From the NCBI RefSeq assembly GCF_020733705.1, contig NZ_JAJFZM010000001.1, forward strand, positions 310,001-374,000: 64,000 nt of DNA, given 5' to 3'. Position 1 is the stretch's first letter, and every line of letters starts with the position of its first letter. Positions 26,259 to 36,952 of this stretch are shown one piece after another. Source of the stretch: Nocardia australiensis (lineage in GTDB: Bacteria > Actinomycetota > Actinomycetes > Mycobacteriales > Mycobacteriaceae). Both the position numbers and the translations under genes were made by a program. The notes beneath the pieces were generated by a model that was not told where the DNA came from, ran no database searches, and saw only the letters and a program-made list of their open reading frames with translations.

Positions 26259-27896
26259 TTATCTCGCCGCCATGTGCGGATACCGGTAGTCCGTTGGCGG
26301 GATGAAGGTTTCCTTGATCGCGCGCGGCGCCACCCAGCGCAACAGGTTCAAAGGCGAACCGGCCTTGTCATCGGTACCCGAGGCCCTGGCACCGCCGAAG
26401 GGCTGCTGGCCCACTACCGCACCGGTCGGCTTGTCATTGATGTAGAAGTTGCCCGCCGCGAAACGCAATGCGGCGGAGGCCTGTTCGACGGCGTGGCGGT
26501 CCTGGGCGAAAACCGCGCCGGTCAGTGCGTAGGGTGCCGTCGACTCGACCTCGGCGAGCACGGCGGAGTAGGCACCGGGTTCGGCGTCGTTGTAGACGTG
26601 CACCGACAGGATCGGCCCGAAATACTCGGTGGCAAAGGACTCGTCGTGCGGATCCCCCACCAACAGCACTGTCGGCCGCACGAACCACCCCTCGCTGTCG
26701 TCGTATTCGCCGCCCGCCGATATCGCGATGCCCGCAGCCCTGGCCCGCTCGATGGCGGCGACATTCTTTTCGTAGGCGCGCCGATCAATCACGGCGCCAC
26801 CGAAATTGGACAGATCGGCGATATCGCCGAAGGCCAGTTCCCTGGTCTGGCTCAGGAAATCGTCACTCATCGAGCGCCACACCGATCGGGCGATGTAGGC
26901 GCGCGAGGCGGCCGAGCATTTCTGGCCCTGATATTCGTAGGCGCCGCGAATCAGCGCGGTGCGCAACGCATCCGGATCGGCAGAGGAGTGCGCGACGATG
27001 AAATCCTTGCCGCCGGTCTCCCCGACCAATCGCGGATATCCGTTGTAGCGCCCGATATTGGCACCGACCTGACCCCACAGGAATTGGAATGTCTTGGTGG
27101 AACCGGTGAAATGGATGCCCGCCAACCTGGCATCGCCCAGCGCCACCTCCGATAGCTCGACGCCGTCACCGGTCACCATATTGATGACCCCCGGCGGCAA
27201 CCCCGCCGCCTCCAATACCCGCATGGTGTAGAACGCCGCCAATGTCTGCGTCGGCGACGGCTTCCACACCACGGTATTGCCCATCAGCGCGGGCGCGGTC
27301 GGCAGATTCCCGGCGATAGCGGTGAAGTTGAACGGGGTGATCGCGTAGACGAATCCCTCCAGCGGCCGATAGTCCAGCCTGTTCCATACCCCGGCGCTCG
27401 ACTCCGGCTGCTGCTCGAGGATCCGGCGCGCGAACGCCACATTGAACCGCCAGAAGTCGACGAGCTCGCACGGCGCGTCGACCTCGGCCTGCTGGGCGGT
27501 CTTGGACTGTCCGAGCATGGTCGCGGCGGCCACCGTCTCCCGCCATGGCCCCGCGAGCAGATCCGCCGCACGCAGAAAGATCGCGGCGCGCTCATCGAAC
27601 GACAGCGCCCGCCAGCCGGGCGCCGCCGCTATCGCCGCGTCGACGGCGCCGCGTGCCTCCGAATGGGTGGTGTTGGTATAGGTTCCGAGCACATGTCTGT
27701 GCCGGTGCGGTGTGACAATATCGTGCCGCTCGCCGATGCCTGGCCGATGTTTACCACCGATCACCAACGGTATGTCGACGGATTCGCCTGATATCTCGGC
27801 AAGCTTGGCAATAAGTAACTCCCGCTCGCGACTACCCGGTGCGTAGGAATGCACCGGCTCATTGCCGGGGGTGGGGACAACCGTTACAGCGTCCAT
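26259..27896 (-). CDS. rocA: L-glutamate gamma-semialdehyde dehydrogenase (P5C dehydrogenase)
   Basis: Oxidises glutamate semialdehyde, the second step of proline degradation, to glutamate with NAD. 545 residues, as in Rv1187. The aldehyde dehydrogenase general base is Glu293 (LVGETGGKD) and the nucleophile Cys327 (YQGQKCSAASR). TPFNFTAIAGNLP shapes the substrate and NAD site. In mycobacteria it is followed by the proline dehydrogenase gene (putB); no such gene lies next to it here. Confidence 0.95.
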   Translation of the reverse strand: MDAVTVVPTPGNEPVHSYAPGSRERELLIAKLAEISGESVDIPLVIGGKHRPGIGERHDIVTPHRHRHVLGTYTNTTHSEARGAVDAAIAAAPGWRALSFDERAAIFLRAADLLAGPWRETVAAATMLGQSKTAQQAEVDAPCELVDFWRFNVAFARRILEQQPESSAGVWNRLDYRPLEGFVYAITPFNFTAIAGNLPTAPALMGNTVVWKPSPTQTLAAFYTMRVLEAAGLPPGVINMVTGDGVELSEVALGDARLAGIHFTGSTKTFQFLWGQVGANIGRYNGYPRLVGETGGKDFIVAHSSADPDALRTALIRGAYEYQGQKCSAASRAYIARSVWRSMSDDFLSQTRELAFGDIADLSNFGGAVIDRRAYEKNVAAIERARAAGIAISAGGEYDDSEGWFVRPTVLLVGDPHDESFATEYFGPILSVHVYNDAEPGAYSAVLAEVESTAPYALTGAVFAQDRHAVEQASAALRFAAGNFYINDKPTGAVVGQQPFGGARASGTDDKAGSPLNLLRWVAPRAIKETFIPPTDYRYPHMAAR

Positions 27897-27989
27897 ACAA
27901 ACAGGCTATCGCCGTTGCGGCGCGCACGAGCGAGAGCCGCGCCAACAGCGGCGTCGATCGCGCACGCGCATCGGTTTCGAACAGACCTG

Positions 27990-29111
27990 TCAGTTCGCGT
28001 TCAGTCGTTGCGCCGCCGCGGCAATGCGCTCATCGGTCGCGGTGAGCGCGATTCGGACGTGCTCGGTGCTCGCCGGGCCGTAGAAATCGCCGGGGGCGGC
28101 GAGAATGCCGCGCTCGGCCAGCCAGTCCAGGGTGGCGCGGCCGTTCTCGCCGCGGGTGGACCACAGGTAGAGGCCGGCCTCCGAGTGATCGATCCGGAAA
28201 CCGGCCGCCAGCAACGCGTTTCGCAGAATCTCGCGGCGTGCGCGGTAGCGTTCGCGCTGCCGCTGTTCATGGGCGTCGTCGCCGAGCGCGGCGGTCATCG
28301 CCGCCTGGATCGGGAACGGCACCATCATGCCGGAGTGCTTGCGCACCTCGAGCAGTTCGGCGACCAGGGTCGGATCACCCGCCACGAAACCGGCGCGGTA
28401 GCTGGCCAGGTTCGAGGTCTTCGACAGCGAATGGATCGCGAGCAAGCCGGTGTGGTCGCCATCGCATACCTCGGGATCCAGGACGGAGACAGCGCGACCC
28501 GACCAGGTCAGGCCCAGATAGCACTCGTCGGAGGCGACGATCGCACCACGCTCGCGAGCGAAGGCGACGACCTTGCGTAAATGATCGACGCCGAGCACGC
28601 GTCCGGTCGGATTCGAAGGGGAGTTCACGTAGATCAGCGCGGGCGACCGCGGGCCGAGCTGGGTCAGTCCGTCCGCCCTGGCGACCTGAGCACCGGCGAG
28701 CAGCGCACCCACCTCGTAGGTCGGGTACGCGACCTCGGGAATGACCACCAGGTCGGCGCCGCCGAGACCGAGAAATCGCGGCAATCCGGCGATCAACTCC
28801 TTGGTGCCGATCGCGGGCAGCACGGCCACCGGGTCCACACCGGTGATCCCGTAGCGGCGCGCGAGCGCCTCGACCGCGGCCACCCGCAACTCGGGCGTGC
28901 CATGCGTGGTCGGATACCCGGGCACCTCGGCCACCGAGCTCAGCGCGTCGCGGATCAGCGGATCGACCGGATCGACCGGGGTACCGACCGAGAGATCGAC
29001 GATCCCGCCGGGATGCGCCGCCGCCTTCGCCTTCGCGGAAGCGATGGTGTCCCAAGGGAAATCGGGCAGCAGACTACTGACCCGGCCGCGCACCGCCACG
29101 TCAGGACTCAT
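27990..29111 (-). CDS. dapC: Succinyldiaminopimelate transaminase (DapC-type aminotransferase)
   Basis: A 373-residue class I PLP aminotransferase. The PLP lysine is Lys231 in HSLSKTSNLASYRAG, and PSNPTG and ASDECYLGL are the other cofactor motifs. It fits the actinobacterial DapC subfamily and the position of Rv1178. It would make N-succinyl-diaminopimelate, between the DapD and DapE steps encoded about 6 kb away. Its ATG overlaps the ferredoxin stop by four bases. M. tuberculosis has another DapC candidate (Rv0858c), so this could be one of two. Confidence 0.9.
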   Translation of the reverse strand: MSPDVAVRGRVSSLLPDFPWDTIASAKAKAAAHPGGIVDLSVGTPVDPVDPLIRDALSSVAEVPGYPTTHGTPELRVAAVEALARRYGITGVDPVAVLPAIGTKELIAGLPRFLGLGGADLVVIPEVAYPTYEVGALLAGAQVARADGLTQLGPRSPALIYVNSPSNPTGRVLGVDHLRKVVAFARERGAIVASDECYLGLTWSGRAVSVLDPEVCDGDHTGLLAIHSLSKTSNLASYRAGFVAGDPTLVAELLEVRKHSGMMVPFPIQAAMTAALGDDAHEQRQRERYRARREILRNALLAAGFRIDHSEAGLYLWSTRGENGRATLDWLAERGILAAPGDFYGPASTEHVRIALTATDERIAAAAQRLNAN

Positions 29112-29431
29112 TCACTCGCCATCGGAGGCAGTTCCTTGATGAGCGGCGGGTCGTAATCCACCTTGCCGACCTTCGTCGCACCGCCGGGCGAACCGAGCTC
29201 GTCGAAGAAGTCGACGTTGGCGTTGATGTAGCCAGTCCACTGATCCGGGGTGTCGTCTTCGTAAAAGATCGCCTCAACCGGGCATACCGGCTCACATGCA
29301 CCACAGTCCACGCACTCGTCGGGATGGATGTACAGCATGCGGCCGCCCTCGTAGATACAGTCCACGGGGCATTCCTCGATGCATGCCTTGTCCTTCACGT
29401 CAACGCACGGTTCAGCGATGATGTACGGCAC
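29108..29431 (-). CDS. fdxA: 7Fe ferredoxin (3Fe-4S/4Fe-4S), FdxC-like
   Basis: A 107-residue seven-iron ferredoxin corresponding to Rv1177 (fdxC). Cysteines at 9, 17 and 50 fit the 3Fe-4S cluster and 21, 40, 43 and 46 the 4Fe-4S cluster. Cys25 in CPVDC is the usual extra residue. GTG start with AGGAG 7 bases upstream. Electron carrier of the cytosol; its partner is not known. It is the first gene of a two-gene operon with dapC. Confidence 0.95.
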   Translation of the reverse strand: MPYIIAEPCVDVKDKACIEECPVDCIYEGGRMLYIHPDECVDCGACEPVCPVEAIFYEDDTPDQWTGYINANVDFFDELGSPGGATKVGKVDYDPPLIKELPPMASE

Positions 29432-29608
29432 TGCCGTTCTCCTAGTCTGTCCTACTGCGGGGGAGTCCGCCCGGCGTCACATTATCCAAGCAGCCCAGGT
29501 TACCGCCGGTCAGCCTGTCCTAACCAACTTTGTTCCGCACACCACTCGACTGGATCGAAGGCGCCTTGCGTCCGCGCCATTGCGGTACGACCCTGGCGAT
29601 AACCCCGC

Positions 29609-32209
29609 CTACCCCACCGACAGCGGCAGGACAGACACTGTGCCTTTCGGAACACCATAGGCGGTAGTGCGTTCGCGGACCGGACGCCCGATTCCCTCGG
29701 CGATCTCGGTGAGTTCCGCGACGGTCTTGGCGGAGCCGTGCTGGGATCCCGCCATGCGTGAAATGGTCTCCTCCATCAAGGTACCGCCCAGGTCATTGGC
29801 ACCGCCATTGAGCATCATCCTGGTACCGGCGGTGCCGAGCTTCACCCAGCTGGTCTGGATATTGTCGATGCGGCCGTGCAACATGATCCGGGACAGGGCA
29901 TGGGCGGCACGATTGTCTCGAATCGTCGGGCCGGGGCGGGACGCACCCGCCAGATACAGCGGCGAGCTCTGATGCACGAAGGGCAACAGCACGAATTCGG
30001 TGAAACCGCCTGTCTCGTCCTGGATTGCGCGCAGCACCCGCAGATGTCCGACCCAGTGCTTCGGATTGTCGACGTGGCCGTACATCATCGTGGAGCTCGA
30101 CCGCAGCCCAACCTGATGGGCGGTGGTGATCACCTCGACCCACGCCGAGGTGGGCAGCTTGCCCTTGGTCAGGACCCAGCGGACCTCGTCGTCGAGGATT
30201 TCCGCGGCGGTGCCCGGAATCGTGTCGAGCCCGGCCTCCTTCAGCGCGACCAGCCAGTCACGGATACTCTGCCCACCACGCGAGGCACCGTTCACGATCT
30301 CCATCGGGCTGAAGGCGTGCACGTGCATCGACGGCACCCGTTGCTTTATCGCCCGCACCAGATCGGCGTAGCCGGTGACCGGCAGGTCCGGGTCGATACC
30401 GCCCTGCATGCAGATCTCGGTGGCACCGTCGACATGCGCCTCCCAGGCCCGGTCCGCTACCTCGTCCATGCTCAGGGTGAACGCGTCCGCGTCACCCTTG
30501 CGCTGGGCGAACGCGCAGAAACGGCAACCGGTGTAGCAGATATTTGTGAAGTTGATGTTGCGGTTCACCACATAGGTGACGTCGTCACCGTTGACATCGC
30601 GGCGCAGCTGATCGGCCAGCGCCGTTACCGCTTCCAGCGCGGGGCCTTCCGCGGTGGCCAGCGCCAGGTACTCGGCATCGCTGAGTCCGGCGGGGTCGCT
30701 TTCGGCCGCGCGTAGTGCCGCGAGTACGTCCGAATCGAGGCGTTGCGCAGGCGCGACCGACAGATCGCGCGCCTGTTCACGAATGGTGTCCCAATCGCCG
30801 AAGGCACCGACGATGTCCTGGCCGAGCGCGGAGTCGCTTCGGCTCTCGGTGATGCGGCCCTCGGTATCGATCGTGGTATTGAGGTCGACCCGCCCGGCCG
30901 ACTCCCACGACTCGTCCGGCTCCTGCCAGGGCAGGCCGACCGGCATCGCGTCCGGATTCGCCAGCCCGGTGGCCGGATCGGTGAGCGCGGCGACATGTCC
31001 GCGGATACGCGGATCGACCCACGGATTGCCCGCACGCACGTACTTCGGGTGCGCCGACGTGCGTTCGACAAGCTGGTAACCGGCGGCCTCGGTGATCTCG
31101 CGCAGCGTGTCCAGGTTCGGCCACGGCCGTTCCGGATTCACATGGTCCGGGGTTACCGGTGATACACCGCCCCAGTCATCGATGCCCGCGTCGACCAGTG
31201 CGCGACATTCCTCGTGCGACACCAGGTTCGGCGGCGCCTGCACCGGAACATCGGGACCGAGCAGTAGCCGGGTGACCGCGATGGTGGCGCGGAATTCTTC
31301 CAGTCCGGCGTCGGGCGCATCGCGCATGGCGGTGTCGTCCTTGGCGCGGAAGTTCTGAATGATCACTTCCTGAATATGACCGAAAGCCTTGTGCTGCTTG
31401 CGAATCGCCATAATCGATTCGGCTCGCTCGGTCAGCGTCTCTCCGATGCCGACCAGGATGCCGGTGGTGTAGGGCACCGAAAGCCGCCCGGCATCGGTCA
31501 TCGCGCGCAGCCGGACCGCCGGATCCTTGTCCGGGCTGCCGTAGTGGCATTCGCCCTTATCGGTGAACAGCCGGGTGGAGGTGGTCTCCAACATCATGCC
31601 CATGGACTGGGCTACCGGCTTGAGCCGCGAGATTTCCTCCCACGACATGACACCCGGGTTCAGGTGCGGCAGCAGCCCGGTCTCCTCCAGCACCATGATC
31701 GACACGGCACGCAGATAGTCCAGGGTCGAGTCGTAACCGCGTTCATCGAGCCACCGCGCGGCCTCCGGCCAACGGTCCTCCGGACGGTCACCGAGAGTGA
31801 ACAGCGCCTCCTTGCACCCCAGCGCCGCACCCTGCCGTGCGATATCGAGCACCTCGTCGGGCTCCAGGAACATGCCATGCCCCTCGGCGCGCAGCTTGCC
31901 GGGGACGGTCACGAAGGTGCAGTAATGGCATTTGTCCCGACACAGCCGGGTCAGCGGAATGAAGACATTGCGCGAAAAACTGATCGTCTTCGGCCTGCCC
32001 ACCGATTCCAGCCCGGCGTCGCGAACCCGCGCCGCGCTGTGACTCAGGTCGACCAGATCGTCTCCGCGCGCGTGCAGCAGTACGGTGGCTTCGTCCACAT
32101 TCAAGCTCACGCCATCGCGAGCCCGGCGCAGCGCCCGGCGCATAGCCGACGGAGTGGGCGGTACGGCAGGAATGCTCGGGTTCGGCAGTTCGGTCACGCC
32201 CTCGATCAT
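29609..32209 (-). CDS. fbiC: 7,8-didemethyl-8-hydroxy-5-deazariboflavin (FO) synthase
   Basis: Bifunctional radical-SAM enzyme making FO, the chromophore of coenzyme F420, from a flavin-pathway uracil and tyrosine. 866 residues from ATG 32209, close to Rv1173 (856). The CofG half has its cluster at Cys90, Cys94 and Cys97 (CRDKCHYC). The CofH half has CYTGCRFC at 558-565. The frame is open to 32347, but the conserved part starts after 32209. It shows that the host makes F420. Confidence 0.97.
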   Translation of the reverse strand: MIEGVTELPNPSIPAVPPTPSAMRRALRRARDGVSLNVDEATVLLHARGDDLVDLSHSAARVRDAGLESVGRPKTISFSRNVFIPLTRLCRDKCHYCTFVTVPGKLRAEGHGMFLEPDEVLDIARQGAALGCKEALFTLGDRPEDRWPEAARWLDERGYDSTLDYLRAVSIMVLEETGLLPHLNPGVMSWEEISRLKPVAQSMGMMLETTSTRLFTDKGECHYGSPDKDPAVRLRAMTDAGRLSVPYTTGILVGIGETLTERAESIMAIRKQHKAFGHIQEVIIQNFRAKDDTAMRDAPDAGLEEFRATIAVTRLLLGPDVPVQAPPNLVSHEECRALVDAGIDDWGGVSPVTPDHVNPERPWPNLDTLREITEAAGYQLVERTSAHPKYVRAGNPWVDPRIRGHVAALTDPATGLANPDAMPVGLPWQEPDESWESAGRVDLNTTIDTEGRITESRSDSALGQDIVGAFGDWDTIREQARDLSVAPAQRLDSDVLAALRAAESDPAGLSDAEYLALATAEGPALEAVTALADQLRRDVNGDDVTYVVNRNINFTNICYTGCRFCAFAQRKGDADAFTLSMDEVADRAWEAHVDGATEICMQGGIDPDLPVTGYADLVRAIKQRVPSMHVHAFSPMEIVNGASRGGQSIRDWLVALKEAGLDTIPGTAAEILDDEVRWVLTKGKLPTSAWVEVITTAHQVGLRSSSTMMYGHVDNPKHWVGHLRVLRAIQDETGGFTEFVLLPFVHQSSPLYLAGASRPGPTIRDNRAAHALSRIMLHGRIDNIQTSWVKLGTAGTRMMLNGGANDLGGTLMEETISRMAGSQHGSAKTVAELTEIAEGIGRPVRERTTAYGVPKGTVSVLPLSVG

Positions 32210-32579
32210 GCGCCACACATCCGGAACTGTCTGCCTGTGGTGCTCATGAGCGAGGACAACCGTGCGCCGGGTCACTCTATTCCGCTGCACACCTGCCAGT
32301 TGTGTCGGTGGTGTCTGCCACGATGTTCGTTCTACCCGCTTGACCACCCGATCCGGCCGGGATTGTTGCGCAGGAAGGTTTTTCGTGACCGACCATTGCG
32401 CGGAGGGTATCCGTAACGAAGACGCACGGGAACGGGAAAGAGTCGCCGACGAAATCGGCGTTACGAATACGCGCCGCTGCTGGTCGCGCCGCTCGCCGAC
32501 CCCTGCCGGGCATAAGGGCGCACTGCCGATCTGACCGGGCGCCGACAGGTCGCGGCGGGCAGCGGCAGTTCATGCAACC
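32210..32579. other. Intergenic region between divergent fbiC and the PH-domain operon
   Basis: 370 bases without a gene. It holds CGTAACGAA (32412-32420) and CGTTACGAA (32459-32467), whose GTAACG/CGTTAC cores are inverted. Just before the second lies a small hairpin, CGCCGA/TCGGCG (32444-32449 and 32455-32460). No convincing small ORF or RNA gene is seen. Promoters for both directions should lie here but I cannot place them. Confidence 0.5.
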
Positions 32580-33086
32580 ATGACAGGCATGTCGCAGCCG
32601 CGCACGATCCTGGCCGAGCCGGCCTGGCGCCCCAGCCCCAAAGCAAAACTCTTGTGGACCGCGCAGGCGGCGCTGGCCTGGATCATTCCGCTGGTCGTAC
32701 TGATCGTGTGGGCGGCGGTCGACTCCCAGCATCGCGCGGCACAGTTGATCGCGTTCGTGGTGATTCTGGTTCTCGCGGGATTGGGCATCGGCGTGGTGCC
32801 GCTGTGGCGATACGCGGTGCACCGCTGGGAGGTCACCGATGAGGCCGTTTACACCCGGGTCGGCTGGTTGACCCAGGAGAGCCGGGTCGCGCCGATCTCC
32901 CGAGTACAGACCGTCGACACCGAACGCGGGCCACTGGAGCGGCTACTCGGCCTGGCGACGGTGACCGTAACGACCGCGTCGTCAGCGGGCGCGGTACAGA
33001 TCTCGGCACTGGACCTGCCCGTCGCCGAGCAGACCGTCACGCGGCTGACCGAAATCGCGGCACTACACCGCGGGGACGCGACATGA
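32580..33086 (+). CDS. Membrane protein with one bacterial PH domain (YdbS-like)
   Basis: A 168-residue protein with two membrane helices (about 25-48 and 55-80), then a bPH2 (DUF304) domain: RWEVTDEAVYTRVGWLTQESRVAPISRVQTVDTERGPLERLLGLATVTVTT. It is the small partner of the larger PH protein that follows with a four-base overlap. The same two-gene layout is ydbS-ydbT of Bacillus subtilis, a SigW-controlled pair linked to bacteriocin resistance. ATG 32589 is an alternative start. Confidence 0.85.
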   Translation: MTGMSQPRTILAEPAWRPSPKAKLLWTAQAALAWIIPLVVLIVWAAVDSQHRAAQLIAFVVILVLAGLGIGVVPLWRYAVHRWEVTDEAVYTRVGWLTQESRVAPISRVQTVDTERGPLERLLGLATVTVTTASSAGAVQISALDLPVAEQTVTRLTEIAALHRGDAT

Positions 33087-34747
33087 CTGAGCCGACCACC
33101 CCCGCTCCGCAGACCGAACAGCCGTGGTCGCGGCTCGACAAGCGCATGCTGCTCGTCCATCCCGTCAACGAGGTCGTGAAGTTCATCCCCGCATTGATCG
33201 CCGCGATCATCCTCGGTACCAGCAGCGGCAACCACGGATGGAGCATCATCCCACTGGTGCTCATCATCGGGTTCGCGCTCACCCGCTGGTTCACCACCAC
33301 ATACCGGGTCGGCCCTACTCACGTCGAGTTACGCACCGGATTGATTCAGCGCAAAAAGCTTTCGGTCCCGCGCTCGCGCATCCGGTCGGTCGACATCGAG
33401 GCCGACCTGCTGCACCGAGCGCTCGGGCTGGCGGTGCTCGCGATCGGCACCGGGCAGCACACCGACAAGCACGAGCAACAATTCAAGCTCGACGCGCTCG
33501 ATGCCAGGGTCGTGCCCGAACTACGGACGACGCTGCTGGCGCATACCGCGAGCAACGGCGCTCATCAGATTTCGCCCGCACCCGCCTCCGACGCCTCGGC
33601 GCCCGCACCGGATTCTCTCCGGAAAGCTTTGCCGCAGAACATATCCGGCTCACCGAGTGAACAGCCGCGCGAGATCGGGCATTGGCAGGCGAGCTGGGTG
33701 CGTTACGCGCCACTGTCGCTGACCGGATTCGCTATCATCGCGCCCATCGTGGGTGTGGGGTTCCAGTACGGACTCGGCGAGGTGCTGTTCCGCTCGGACA
33801 CGGTGCACAATCTCGAAGAAGGCGGCGCGATATTGCTCGCGGTCGCCGGTTCGGTGCTGGTCCTCACCATCGTCGTCCTGGTGAGCCTGGCCGCCTGCAC
33901 CCGTTATCTGACAACATATTTCGGACTGCGAGTCCTCGACGACGGCCGCACCCTGCACGTACGGAACGGGCTGTTCACCAGGCGGCAGCTCACCCTCGAC
34001 CGAGCCAGGCTGCGCGGCGCCACCGTCAATGAACCCCTACTGCTGCGCTGGGCGGGCGGCGCGGAACTCGAAGCGATCATGGTCGGGCGCAACCCGCGCC
34101 AGAAGATCCTCCCGCAGGCTCCGCGCGCCGCCGTCGAGCGCACTCTGGCCACGCTGATCGCACCGCGCACCCAACACTCGCTCGAGACCACAGGTCAAGT
34201 GGGGCAGTGGAATACGGTTACATCGGCGAGCCCATCTGCCCCCGTAGCTCCGCTGTCGGCCTACGTCAGCGCACAGGGCGCCGCTCCCCTGGTCGCACAC
34301 GGTCGCGCCGCGCGTCGCCGCCGGTACACCCGCGCACTGACACCGATCCTGATGGTCGCCGCCGTGCTGCTGGTGTTATCCCTTGCCGGCGTGGACTATT
34401 CGCCGTGGTGGTGGCTATTGCCAGGATTTCCTGCGCTGATCGCGCTGCCGCTGGCCGAAGACCGTTACCGCGGACTCGGCCATACCGTCCTGCCCGCGAC
34501 CACCACCGGCCCGGCCTGGCTGATCACCCGCGCCGGCTCGCTCGACCGCGACCGCGATTGTCTCGAGGCCCCCGGCATCATCGGCTGGACGGTCCGTCAA
34601 TCTTTCTGGCAGCGCCGCTCCGGCGTCGCCACTGTGGTTGCCGCGTCCGCCGCGGGCAAGAAGCGGTACCGCGTCATCGACATCCCCTTCGACGAGGCGC
34701 TGGCCCTCATCGAAGCGGTGACACCGGGACGGCTCGGCACCCGCTGA
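33083..34747 (+). CDS. Membrane protein with three PH domains (YdbT-like)
   Basis: A 554-residue membrane protein. Two helices (about 30-70) precede the first bPH2 domain (TTYRVGPTHVELRTGLIQRKK and on). A second helix pair (about 205-275) precedes the second domain (TTYFGLRVLDDGRTLHVRNG). A third pair (about 410-450) precedes the last (RGLGHTVLPATTTGPAW). A Pro/Ser-rich linker lies at about 155-195. Coupled to the upstream gene by ATGA. Probable role is envelope protection, by analogy with ydbST; not proven here. Confidence 0.86.
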   Translation: MTEPTTPAPQTEQPWSRLDKRMLLVHPVNEVVKFIPALIAAIILGTSSGNHGWSIIPLVLIIGFALTRWFTTTYRVGPTHVELRTGLIQRKKLSVPRSRIRSVDIEADLLHRALGLAVLAIGTGQHTDKHEQQFKLDALDARVVPELRTTLLAHTASNGAHQISPAPASDASAPAPDSLRKALPQNISGSPSEQPREIGHWQASWVRYAPLSLTGFAIIAPIVGVGFQYGLGEVLFRSDTVHNLEEGGAILLAVAGSVLVLTIVVLVSLAACTRYLTTYFGLRVLDDGRTLHVRNGLFTRRQLTLDRARLRGATVNEPLLLRWAGGAELEAIMVGRNPRQKILPQAPRAAVERTLATLIAPRTQHSLETTGQVGQWNTVTSASPSAPVAPLSAYVSAQGAAPLVAHGRAARRRRYTRALTPILMVAAVLLVLSLAGVDYSPWWWLLPGFPALIALPLAEDRYRGLGHTVLPATTTGPAWLITRAGSLDRDRDCLEAPGIIGWTVRQSFWQRRSGVATVVAASAAGKKRYRVIDIPFDEALALIEAVTPGRLGTR

Positions 34748-34756
34748 CCTACCGCC

Positions 34757-35200
34757 TCACCGCGTGCTGAACGCGCCTGAGTTCGCTTTGATGTACATGT
34801 ACAGCAGCGGCGGCACCAGGCCGCATACCAGCAGAAGCACTGTCCGCCAATCGCTTCCGAGCATGATGTCGCCGCCGGGACCGCTCGTCGAGCAGATGAG
34901 GAAGCCGAATGTCCACGCGGCGAGCGGGAGAATGGCGAAGCCGGTGCGGGTGGTCGCGGCGCGGACCCCCATCACCAGCAGCACATTGACGAACCCTGCC
35001 AGCACCGCGGACAACGGGAAGGCGACGGTGCCGATGTAGGTCGGCAGATAGAGCACCTCGAGAGCTAGCGTGATCAGCGCATCGATGATGAGGACGGCAA
35101 TGATCACCGGCCCCAGGTATGTCGCGCCGAGCCATCGCGTGGCAGCCCCCGATGCCGCCGGAGCCCGATCACCGGCGGCGCCGTCGACGGTTGCCGTCAC
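34757..35200 (-). CDS. Small polytopic membrane protein (Rv1171-like)
   Basis: A 147-residue protein with four predicted membrane helices after a hydrophilic N-terminus of about 22 residues. In size and position near mshB it matches Rv1171. No catalytic motif is visible. Its start overlaps the end of a 54-residue gene by four bases. Function unknown; its conserved place near mshB and fbiC is the only lead. Confidence 0.8.
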   Translation of the reverse strand: MTATVDGAAGDRAPAASGAATRWLGATYLGPVIIAVLIIDALITLALEVLYLPTYIGTVAFPLSAVLAGFVNVLLVMGVRAATTRTGFAILPLAAWTFGFLICSTSGPGGDIMLGSDWRTVLLLVCGLVPPLLYMYIKANSGAFSTR

Positions 35201-35361
35201 GCGACCGGTGGGAAGCCGAGAAGCGTCAGCAGATGGCTCTGCATGTCGACGAACGCGTACAGCACCGACATATAGAGGTCGTGCTGTTGCTGCCCGCCGG
35301 GGCGCAGGCTGTCCACCAGACCCGCGATCGCGTTTTGCAGATCCCAGTTGTACATAGCCAT
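35197..35361 (-). CDS. 54-residue conserved-looking protein, coupled to the Rv1171-like gene
   Basis: Begins MAMYNWDLQNAIAGLVDSL and ends LLTLLGFPPVA. The frame is open upstream to 35451, but the ATG at 35361 (or 35355) is favoured because the sequence before it is Arg/Ser-rich and overlaps the permease end. The stop overlaps the next ATG by four bases, which argues that it is translated. Predicted largely helical, with an amphipathic middle (QHDLYMSVLYAFVDMQSHL). I recognise no family. Confidence 0.6.
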   Translation of the reverse strand: MAMYNWDLQNAIAGLVDSLRPGGQQQHDLYMSVLYAFVDMQSHLLTLLGFPPVA

Positions 35362-35407
35362 CGAGTCTATTCCGGCTGTCGGTCGCATGGATCCGGCCCC
35401 GATCGGC

Positions 35408-36874
35408 TCAGTCGCCGTCGACCGGGATATTCGCCACCACCGGGAACGCACCGGTGTACCCGCGCCGCTCCCGCGCGATGGCCAGCACCCGCTTGCGGGC
35501 GCCGAACCAGCCGACGATCAGTGCCGGGATGATCAATACCAGCGACGCGACAGTCCAGGTGCCGACCGGATAGTCGAAGCCGGTGAGCACCACGACGAAG
35601 AACAGGAAGGCCAGCGTGGCCAGACCGGTATAGGGCGCGCCGAACATCCGGAACTCTGGTCGGCGCAGCTTGCCCTGCGTCGACCAGCGCCACAGCTGCA
35701 ATTGGGCCAGCACGATGGTGGCCCAGGAGGCGATGATGCCCAGTGAGGCCATATTCAGCACGATCTCGAAGGCTCGGTCGGGCACCACCCCGTTCAACGC
35801 GATACCGCACAGCGCGAACAGGCTGGTCAGCAGGATGCCGCCGTAGGGAACGCCATTGCGTCCCATCACACCGGTGAACTTCGGTGCGCTGCCGTTCATC
35901 GACATGGACCGCAGAATGCGACCGGTCGAATACAGTCCCGCGTTCAGGCTGGAGAAGGCGGCGGTGAGCACAACAAGGTTCATGACGCTGCCGATGCCGG
36001 GCACCCCGAGCATCGTGAAGAAGGTGACGAACGGGCTCTCCTTCGACGTGTAGCTCGTGTAGGGCAGCAACAGACCGAGCAGCACCAGCGAACCCACATA
36101 GAAGATCGCGATTCGCGCGATCACCGAATTGATGGCACGCGGCATAATCTTTGCCGGGTTCTCGGTCTCCCCCGCCGCAGTACCGACCAATTCGACTGCG
36201 GCATAGGCGAACACGACACCGGAGGTCACCACGACCAACGGCAGGATCCCGGTCGGAAAGAGGCCACCGCTGTCGCTGATCACACTCGGCCCGGTCGGAT
36301 TGCCCTGCACCGTGAACCGGCCGAGCAGGAAGATCGTGCCGACGATCAGGAAGGCGCTCAGCGCGAACACCTTCACCAACGCGGCCCAGAATTCCATCTC
36401 CCCGAACCATTTCACCGACATGAGGTTGACCGCGAGCACGAGCACCAACGCGATCAATGCCAGCACCCACTGCGGAATATGCGAGAACCCGGACCAGTAG
36501 TGGAAGTACTGGGCGATCGCGGTGGTATCGGCGATACCGGTCATCGACCAGTTCAGGAAGTACATCCAGCCCGCGACAAACGCGGCCTTCTCGCCGAAGA
36601 ACTCGCGGGCGTAGGACACGAAAGAACCCGACGAGGGCCGATGCAGCACCAGCTCACCGAGCGCGCGCAGGATGAAGAACACGAAGACGCCGCATACCGC
36701 GTAGACCAGGAACAATCCAGGTCCCGCCGTGGCCAGTCGGCCACCGGCGCCCAGGAACAGGCCGGTGCCGATGGCACCACCGATGGCGATCATTTGCAGC
36801 TGTCGGGGCTTGAGACTCTTGTGATAGCCCTCGTCCTCGAGATCCAGATGTGCCCTGTCGCCGACCGCTGTCAT
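35408..36874 (-). CDS. APC-family amino acid permease (AnsP/CycA-like)
   Basis: A 488-residue amino acid:proton symporter with 12 predicted membrane helices. [26 protein letters not shown] at the N-terminus is the AAT-family signature, and [16 protein letters not shown] follows helix 6. GAGGTTGAAG lies just before ATG 36874; the 36895 start lacks a ribosome site. Closest known types are L-asparagine (AnsP) and D-Ala/D-Ser/Gly (CycA) permeases; the substrate is not certain. It is inserted between mshB and the Rv1171-like gene, which are adjacent in M. tuberculosis. Confidence 0.88.
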   Translation of the reverse strand: MTAVGDRAHLDLEDEGYHKSLKPRQLQMIAIGGAIGTGLFLGAGGRLATAGPGLFLVYAVCGVFVFFILRALGELVLHRPSSGSFVSYAREFFGEKAAFVAGWMYFLNWSMTGIADTTAIAQYFHYWSGFSHIPQWVLALIALVLVLAVNLMSVKWFGEMEFWAALVKVFALSAFLIVGTIFLLGRFTVQGNPTGPSVISDSGGLFPTGILPLVVVTSGVVFAYAAVELVGTAAGETENPAKIMPRAINSVIARIAIFYVGSLVLLGLLLPYTSYTSKESPFVTFFTMLGVPGIGSVMNLVVLTAAFSSLNAGLYSTGRILRSMSMNGSAPKFTGVMGRNGVPYGGILLTSLFALCGIALNGVVPDRAFEIVLNMASLGIIASWATIVLAQLQLWRWSTQGKLRRPEFRMFGAPYTGLATLAFLFFVVVLTGFDYPVGTWTVASLVLIIPALIVGWFGARKRVLAIARERRGYTGAFPVVANIPVDGD

Positions 36875-36952
36875 GAACCGCTTCAACCTCCGCATCGATG
36901 TCCGAGACCGCCGAAACGGTACCCGGCCTGCTCGAGCGACACAGCGGCAACC

